DNA of 10,960 nt from Anaerolineales bacterium (lineage in GTDB: Bacteria > Chloroflexota > Anaerolineae > Anaerolineales > UBA4823), in assembly GCA_022865865.1 (NCBI GenBank), contig JALHTN010000302.1, positions 1 through 10,960 of the forward strand. The letters are read 5' to 3'. Below, piece after piece: positions 8,171-10,960 of the stretch. Position 1 is the first letter of the stretch; every line of letters starts with the position of its first letter. The notes beneath the pieces were generated by a model. That model saw only the letters and a list, made by a program, of their open reading frames with translations. It did not search any database and had not been told where the DNA came from. Both the position numbers and the translations under genes were made by a program.

Positions 8171-8388
8171 ATCCCTTCTACCTCCTCATACCATTCCTGG
8201 TAAATTGCCGCTAGGATGCCATCATTTGCCAGCTCAGGATCATCATCAAAACCCGGTAAATCTAGCGTCCATTGGTAAATCATCATCAAAGACACTTCTT
8301 CTAGGTTGATTTCGGGTTTCAATTTGGATAATGCCTGTGCAATGGCGTATGAATCTTCCCAGGTTAAGGTGCTCACTTCTGGTTCCAC
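8167..8388 (-). CDS. iscX: IscX (YfhJ) family Fe-S assembly protein
   Basis: A 73-residue acidic protein. It matches the IscX family along nearly its whole length: [13 protein letters not shown] at the start, [15 protein letters not shown] in the middle and the C-terminal [12 protein letters not shown]. In E. coli IscX binds the cysteine desulfurase IscS and iron through its acidic surface (the FDDDP region, here 47-51) and tunes the rate of cluster assembly. There it sits in the isc operon; here it heads the complex I genes instead. Start: GTG at 8388 has no ribosome site and lies only 8 bp from the -10 box, so the mRNA may be leaderless. A GTG at codon 5 (8376) is an alternative. It overlaps nuoB by 4 bp. 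Confidence 0.85.
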   Translation of the reverse strand: MEPEVSTLTWEDSYAIAQALSKLKPEINLEEVSLMMIYQWTLDLPGFDDDPELANDGILAAIYQEWYEEVEGI

Positions 8389-8396
8389 AAGGGCTA

Positions 8397-8424
8397 ATTA
8401 TAACGGATAAATTTCGCTTGTCAA
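8397..8424 (-). promoter_or_regulatory. Sigma-70 type promoter for the iscX-nuo operon
   Basis: On the minus strand a perfect TTGACA (8424-8419), a 16-bp spacer and a perfect TATAAT (8402-8397). Transcription should begin near 8390, at or within a few bases of the iscX GTG. The palindrome at 8431-8458 lies just upstream of the -35 box, a position more usual for an activator than for a blocking repressor. Confidence 0.8.
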
Positions 8425-8430
8425 ACCTAT

Positions 8431-8458
8431 ATTAACGCTAAATATATTTTGCGTTAAT
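8431..8458. promoter_or_regulatory. 28-bp near-perfect palindrome, probable operator of the divergent regulator
   Basis: Arms ATTAACGC (8431-8438) and GCGTTAAT (8451-8458) are perfect inverted copies. The inner bases AAA-TATA-TTT continue the symmetry, leaving one mismatched pair (8439/8450) in 28 bp. The site overlaps the -35 box of the plus-strand promoter (8449-8454) and ends 7 bp from the -35 box of the minus-strand promoter. Its size and symmetry suit a dimeric winged-helix protein, and the neighbouring regulator is the obvious candidate. Confidence 0.7.
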
Positions 8459-8476
8459 TGAAGAAGCAAGTATAAT
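8449..8476 (+). promoter_or_regulatory. Promoter of the SufR-like regulator gene
   Basis: A perfect -10 TATAAT at 8471-8476 with a -35-like TTGCGT at 8449-8454 and a 16-bp spacer. The predicted start is near 8483, giving a leader of about 49 nt before the ATG at 8532. The weak -35 lies inside the palindrome, so a bound regulator would block its own transcription. Confidence 0.65.
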
Positions 8477-8531
8477 CTGGAGTGAGAAAACTGTGAAAAA
8501 TCCTTAGAAATCAAACACAACTATTGATCAG

Positions 8532-9152
8532 ATGCCGACGAAATCCACCCGCCAACGAATTTTAGATATTCTCTCCAACCGCGACAATGCCAGTTCCGCT
8601 GAAATCAGCCGGGCTCTAGCAGTGACCCAGGCGGATGTACGCTACCATCTATCAAGGATGGTTGAAGAAGGTTTGATCATGCCCTCCGGTCCAAAAAGCT
8701 CAGGACGTAGAGGACGACCTGCCCGGCATTTCAGTCTGGCATCGAAATCAATGCAGGACAACTTCGATCTCCTTTCCCAGGCGCTCCTCACTACCAGTCT
8801 GGAGCATATTTCAGAAGAGAGAAAAAATATATTTCTACACCAGGTTGCCAAACAAATCACCGCTGAATTCAAACCAGCGGGTCCACTTGGCAGACGCCTT
8901 GTGCGAGCAGTTGATCAACTCAACAGGCTCAATTACCAGGCCCGCTGGGAAGCCCACGCAATTGCTCCCCGGATGATATTCGAACATTGTCCATTCGCAA
9001 CTCTGCGCCCCCAATTTCCTGAATTGTGCCTCTTAGATGCAAACCTGCTTGAGATATTACTGGATGAATCAATTACACAGGTCGAATCCAGTGCACATCT
9101 ATCTGATGGTTACTGTTTGTTTAGTATCGGTCAAAGAAAGCTGCAAGGTTAA
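8532..9152 (+). CDS. SufR-like (COG2345-type) winged-helix regulator with putative Fe-S cysteines
   Basis: A 206-residue protein. Residues about 5-70 form a winged helix (TRQRILDILSNRDNASSAEI, then VTQADVRYHLSRMVEEGLI and a basic wing SSGRRGRPARHFSL). The C-terminal half has the pattern of SufR and related metal or redox sensors: EHCPFATLRPQFPELC (Cys153, Cys166, spaced x12), DANLLEILL, and a third cysteine in DGYCLFSI (Cys195, x28 after the second). In characterised SufR proteins three similarly placed cysteines hold a [4Fe-4S] cluster that switches DNA binding at suf genes. The cluster is inferred here, and the second spacing may differ by a residue from known SufR. The gene is divergent from iscX-nuo and shares a control region with it. 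No clear Shine-Dalgarno precedes the ATG. A plain ArsR/DeoR-like regulator without cluster is the alternative. Confidence 0.8.
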   Translation: MPTKSTRQRILDILSNRDNASSAEISRALAVTQADVRYHLSRMVEEGLIMPSGPKSSGRRGRPARHFSLASKSMQDNFDLLSQALLTTSLEHISEERKNIFLHQVAKQITAEFKPAGPLGRRLVRAVDQLNRLNYQARWEAHAIAPRMIFEHCPFATLRPQFPELCLLDANLLEILLDESITQVESSAHLSDGYCLFSIGQRKLQG

Positions 9153-9168
9153 CTTATCTGCCCCATTT

Positions 9169-9188
9169 AAAATCAAGTTGTTGATTTT
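9169..9188 (+). terminator. AT-rich hairpin after the SufR-like regulator
   Basis: AAAATCAA (9169-9176) and TTGATTTT (9181-9188) form a perfect 8-bp stem with a GTTG loop, 16 bp after the stop codon. The four T residues lie in the 3' arm. The stem is weak because it is AT-rich and no longer U tract follows, so termination is possible but not certain. Confidence 0.4.
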
Positions 9189-9274
9189 ACTGTGTTCAGG
9201 GAATTGGTTGCATGTGTTCGATCAGGAAAGAGGTGAATAATCAGCGGCGCTAAACGAACTTAGGTCTAGACTCT

Positions 9275-9478
9275 TTACTTCTCTCTTGCAGCTTTCTCCA
9301 TGAAATCGAACCCTTTTTCTAGCAACAATGCTGCTTGAGAAGATATTAATTCGTCGTTTTCCATTAATCTCAATAATGATCCCCTCACCCCGCTTGCCTG
9401 GTGTGCCCAATAAGAATCCGCCGAAAGCCGCTCCAATCGCGCGATCAACATCTTAATTAATTCCTGCTGATCAATCAC
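9275..9478 (-). CDS. Small hypothetical protein
   Basis: A 67-residue protein beginning at GTG 9478 (MIDQQELIKMLIARLERLSA in its first part), with AAGGA about eleven bases upstream. It reads as two or three amphipathic helices: an N-terminal helix with leucine/isoleucine heptad spacing, a central segment containing SYWAHQASGVRGSLLRLME, and a charged C-terminal helix rich in Lys/Glu. It has no membrane segment, signal peptide or cysteine. The regular amphipathic pattern and natural composition favour a real gene over chance. I do not recognise a named family. It is convergent with the SufR-like regulator and lies downstream of the UPF0104 membrane-protein gene on the same strand, 157 bp away. 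Confidence 0.6.
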   Translation of the reverse strand: MIDQQELIKMLIARLERLSADSYWAHQASGVRGSLLRLMENDELISSQAALLLEKGFDFMEKAAREK

Positions 9479-9539
9479 AATCGTACCAATCCTTCTCCAC
9501 CAAGATACTCTCAGATAGGCTGATGTTACTACCAGTTAA

Positions 9540-9587
9540 GCAATTTTATACCATTTAAACAAAGTGCCTTGGGGCAGTTTTATACCA
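9540..9587. repeat. Two copies of a 14-bp motif, 34 bp apart
   Basis: GCAATTTTATACCA (9540-9553) and GCAGTTTTATACCA (9574-9587) differ at one base. Read on the minus strand each is TGGTATAAAA-type, which resembles an extended -10 element (TGnTATAAA), so they could be tandem promoters for the small gene at 9275-9478. The second copy also forms the loop of an 8-bp stem (9567-9574 with 9588-9595, one G-U pair in plus-strand RNA). Function unproven. Confidence 0.4.
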
Positions 9588-9635
9588 CCTCAAGGTCATT
9601 AAATAAAAGGAAATTGGTTGTTGAATCGTTACTCG

Positions 9636-10628
9636 TTAGTCCGTTTCCTGTTCAATTAGTACCACCTGCTGCCGCTGCTGAAGCAAACCCCGCAAACTTA
9701 AATTGGTACCCAAAACGCCCCAAAAACCCAAGAAGAGCAGAGGAATAACCTGCAGAATATGGATCATGATGGCGTAGGTTGTCATCATCGCCAGGTCAAG
9801 TCCAGCGATTAATGAGAGCGCTCCGACGATGGTCGCCTGGTATAAACCAGGTGTACCTGGCGCTGACGGAGGCGCGACTGCCAGGGTCAACATCGAAATG
9901 GCGATCATCTGTGGAACTGGGAGTTGAATATTCAAGCCGATCAGCACCAGATATACAAATGCAAAAAAACCACTCCAAATAGCAAACGACATTAACCATC
10001 CGATACTCAGCTGCCGGGGACCACCTGCCATTTTCAAGCCGGCAACCAGGTCTGAGAGAACCCGTTCAACCCGGGGCTGATCCAATCTTGGAAAACGGGT
10101 GATCTGATTTTGGATCCATAAGATGACGCGCTCTGCATTGCGGAGCAATAGGGCCATCAGGACCAAGAACCCAATGATTAAACTGGCGTTGAGCACAACA
10201 GAACCAGAGCTAACGGCGACTACATACCCGGTTAGTAAGGCAACCAGAAAAGCGAGCACCCGCATGACTTGTTCCAAAGACCGTTCAACCAGCATTCCCG
10301 AAGTCGCACCTGGGATGGACATCCCTGTCCCCTTCCCTGTTATCAAGACCCGTAAAGCTATTTCTGGTATTGGTGTCAGGCTGTTCACCAGATTCGACAT
10401 ATTTACTGAATGAAATGAGGGCAAAAACCCTGGTTGGTTGCCCAATAAATACCGCCAGCGCAGCGCTAACAATATATATGCGACCACCAAAGCAACCACA
10501 GCAGCGGACAGGAAACGCCAATCCGCAAGCCGCAGCAGATCAATTACCTGGTCAAGATCCACAAACCAGAAAAAGATTCCACCAATAACCAATGTCGCCA
10601 AGAAGGCGATTAACAATCGTTTCTTCAA
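9636..10628 (-). CDS. Lysylphosphatidylglycerol synthase transmembrane-domain (UPF0104/AglD-like) membrane protein
   Basis: A 330-residue integral membrane protein of the family formed by the MprF/LPG-synthase flippase-like domain without the catalytic domain. Family features seen: hydrophobic segments near 5-23, 38-56, 122-139, 146-162, 208-231, 240-254, 263-280 and 283-306; the motif ALRWRYLL at 55-62 after the second segment; and PSAPGTPGLYQATIVGAL at 254-271, the conserved Pro/Gly loop. Relatives are thought to move lipids or lipid-linked intermediates across the membrane, but most are uncharacterised. The start is TTG at 10628, supported by AAGGG six bases upstream; its opening MKKRLLIAFL is a typical positive-inside N-terminus. 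A TATAAT (10673-10668) could be its -10 box, without a recognisable -35. The substrate is unknown. Confidence 0.88.
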   Translation of the reverse strand: MKKRLLIAFLATLVIGGIFFWFVDLDQVIDLLRLADWRFLSAAVVALVVAYILLALRWRYLLGNQPGFLPSFHSVNMSNLVNSLTPIPEIALRVLITGKGTGMSIPGATSGMLVERSLEQVMRVLAFLVALLTGYVVAVSSGSVVLNASLIIGFLVLMALLLRNAERVILWIQNQITRFPRLDQPRVERVLSDLVAGLKMAGGPRQLSIGWLMSFAIWSGFFAFVYLVLIGLNIQLPVPQMIAISMLTLAVAPPSAPGTPGLYQATIVGALSLIAGLDLAMMTTYAIMIHILQVIPLLFLGFWGVLGTNLSLRGLLQQRQQVVLIEQETD

Positions 10629-10667
10629 ACTACACCCTTTACACCATAATAGTCAATTCAAGTGCCG

Positions 10668-10673
10668 ATTATA
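10668..10673 (-). promoter_or_regulatory. Possible -10 box for the UPF0104 membrane-protein gene
   Basis: A perfect TATAAT on the minus strand, placing transcription start near 10661 and a leader of about 33 nt before the TTG at 10628. No acceptable -35 hexamer exists at 15-19 bp spacing (TTGGCA lies only 9 bp upstream), so this remains weak. Confidence 0.3.
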
Positions 10674-10740
10674 AGCTCATTTTGCCAATTTTCCGGATAA
10701 TGATTCATTTCTAACACGACCTTCATTTATCCAAAGCAGC

Positions 10741-10776
10741 GGATGGCGCGGGATGGTTACCCCTCCCACGCCATCC
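10741..10776 (-). terminator. Strong hairpin downstream of glmS
   Basis: GGATGGCG (10741-10748) pairs fully with CGCCATCC (10769-10776). The stem continues after one mismatch with GGGA/TCCC and, after another, GG/CC around a TTAC loop. It begins 14 bp after the glmS stop. On the minus strand it is followed by GCTGCTTTGG, which lacks a proper U run, so it may be an imperfect terminator or an mRNA-stabilising structure. Confidence 0.5.
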
Positions 10777-10790
10777 ACCTGCAGGGGAAA

Positions 10791-10960
<170 letters not shown>

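Noticed and set aside
9567..9595. Rho-independent terminator of the UPF0104 gene
   Set aside because: The 8-bp stem has an A-C mismatch in minus-strand RNA, a 13-nt loop and no following U run; it pairs better on the other strand.

Overview
The window looks like bacterial chromosome, most likely from a Chloroflexota lineage close to Anaerolineae. That guess rests on the fused NuoC-NuoD, a cysteine-poor Mrp/ApbC ATPase, a RicT-type PSP1 protein and the style of the small hypothetical protein. It is an inference from gene content, not a measurement. No rRNA, tRNA, CRISPR array, insertion sequence or phage gene is visible.

Layout. Positions 1-569 (or 593) hold the N-terminal two-thirds of a FadR/GntR-type (FCD domain) regulator on the minus strand, cut by the window edge. 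It has a textbook promoter at 624-652 preceded by a 13-bp tandem repeat. Positions 681-943 carry no convincing gene, only a possible decayed protein tail.

Positions 944-8388 form one long minus-strand gene train. Read in transcription order it is iscX, nuoB, a nuoC-nuoD fusion, nuoI, an Mrp/ApbC ATPase, a PSP1/RicT protein, a PIG-L deacetylase and, after a 123-bp gap, an M20 amidohydrolase. Stop-start overlaps of 4 bp link iscX-nuoB, mrp-ricT and ricT-PIG-L. Most of the genes concern iron-sulfur clusters: IscX is an Fe-S assembly modulator, NuoB and NuoI are Fe-S subunits of complex I, Mrp/ApbC is a P-loop Fe-S carrier related to the complex I maturation factor Ind1, and RicT belongs to a family linked to Fe-S clusters.

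Divergent to this train, at 8532-9152, is a winged-helix regulator whose C-terminal half has the spaced cysteines of the SufR-like Fe-S sensing family (C-x12-C-x28-C). The 143-bp spacer between regulator and operon holds two back-to-back sigma-70 type promoters and a 28-bp near-perfect palindrome. The palindrome overlaps the regulator's own -35 box and sits just upstream of the operon's -35 box. The simplest reading is an autoregulated Fe-S or redox sensor controlling the complex I Q-module together with its cluster-maturation helpers. This is the most interesting part of the window.

Positions 9275-10960, all on the minus strand, hold a small hypothetical protein, a polytopic membrane protein of the lysylphosphatidylglycerol-synthase transmembrane (UPF0104) family, and the last 55 codons of glmS.
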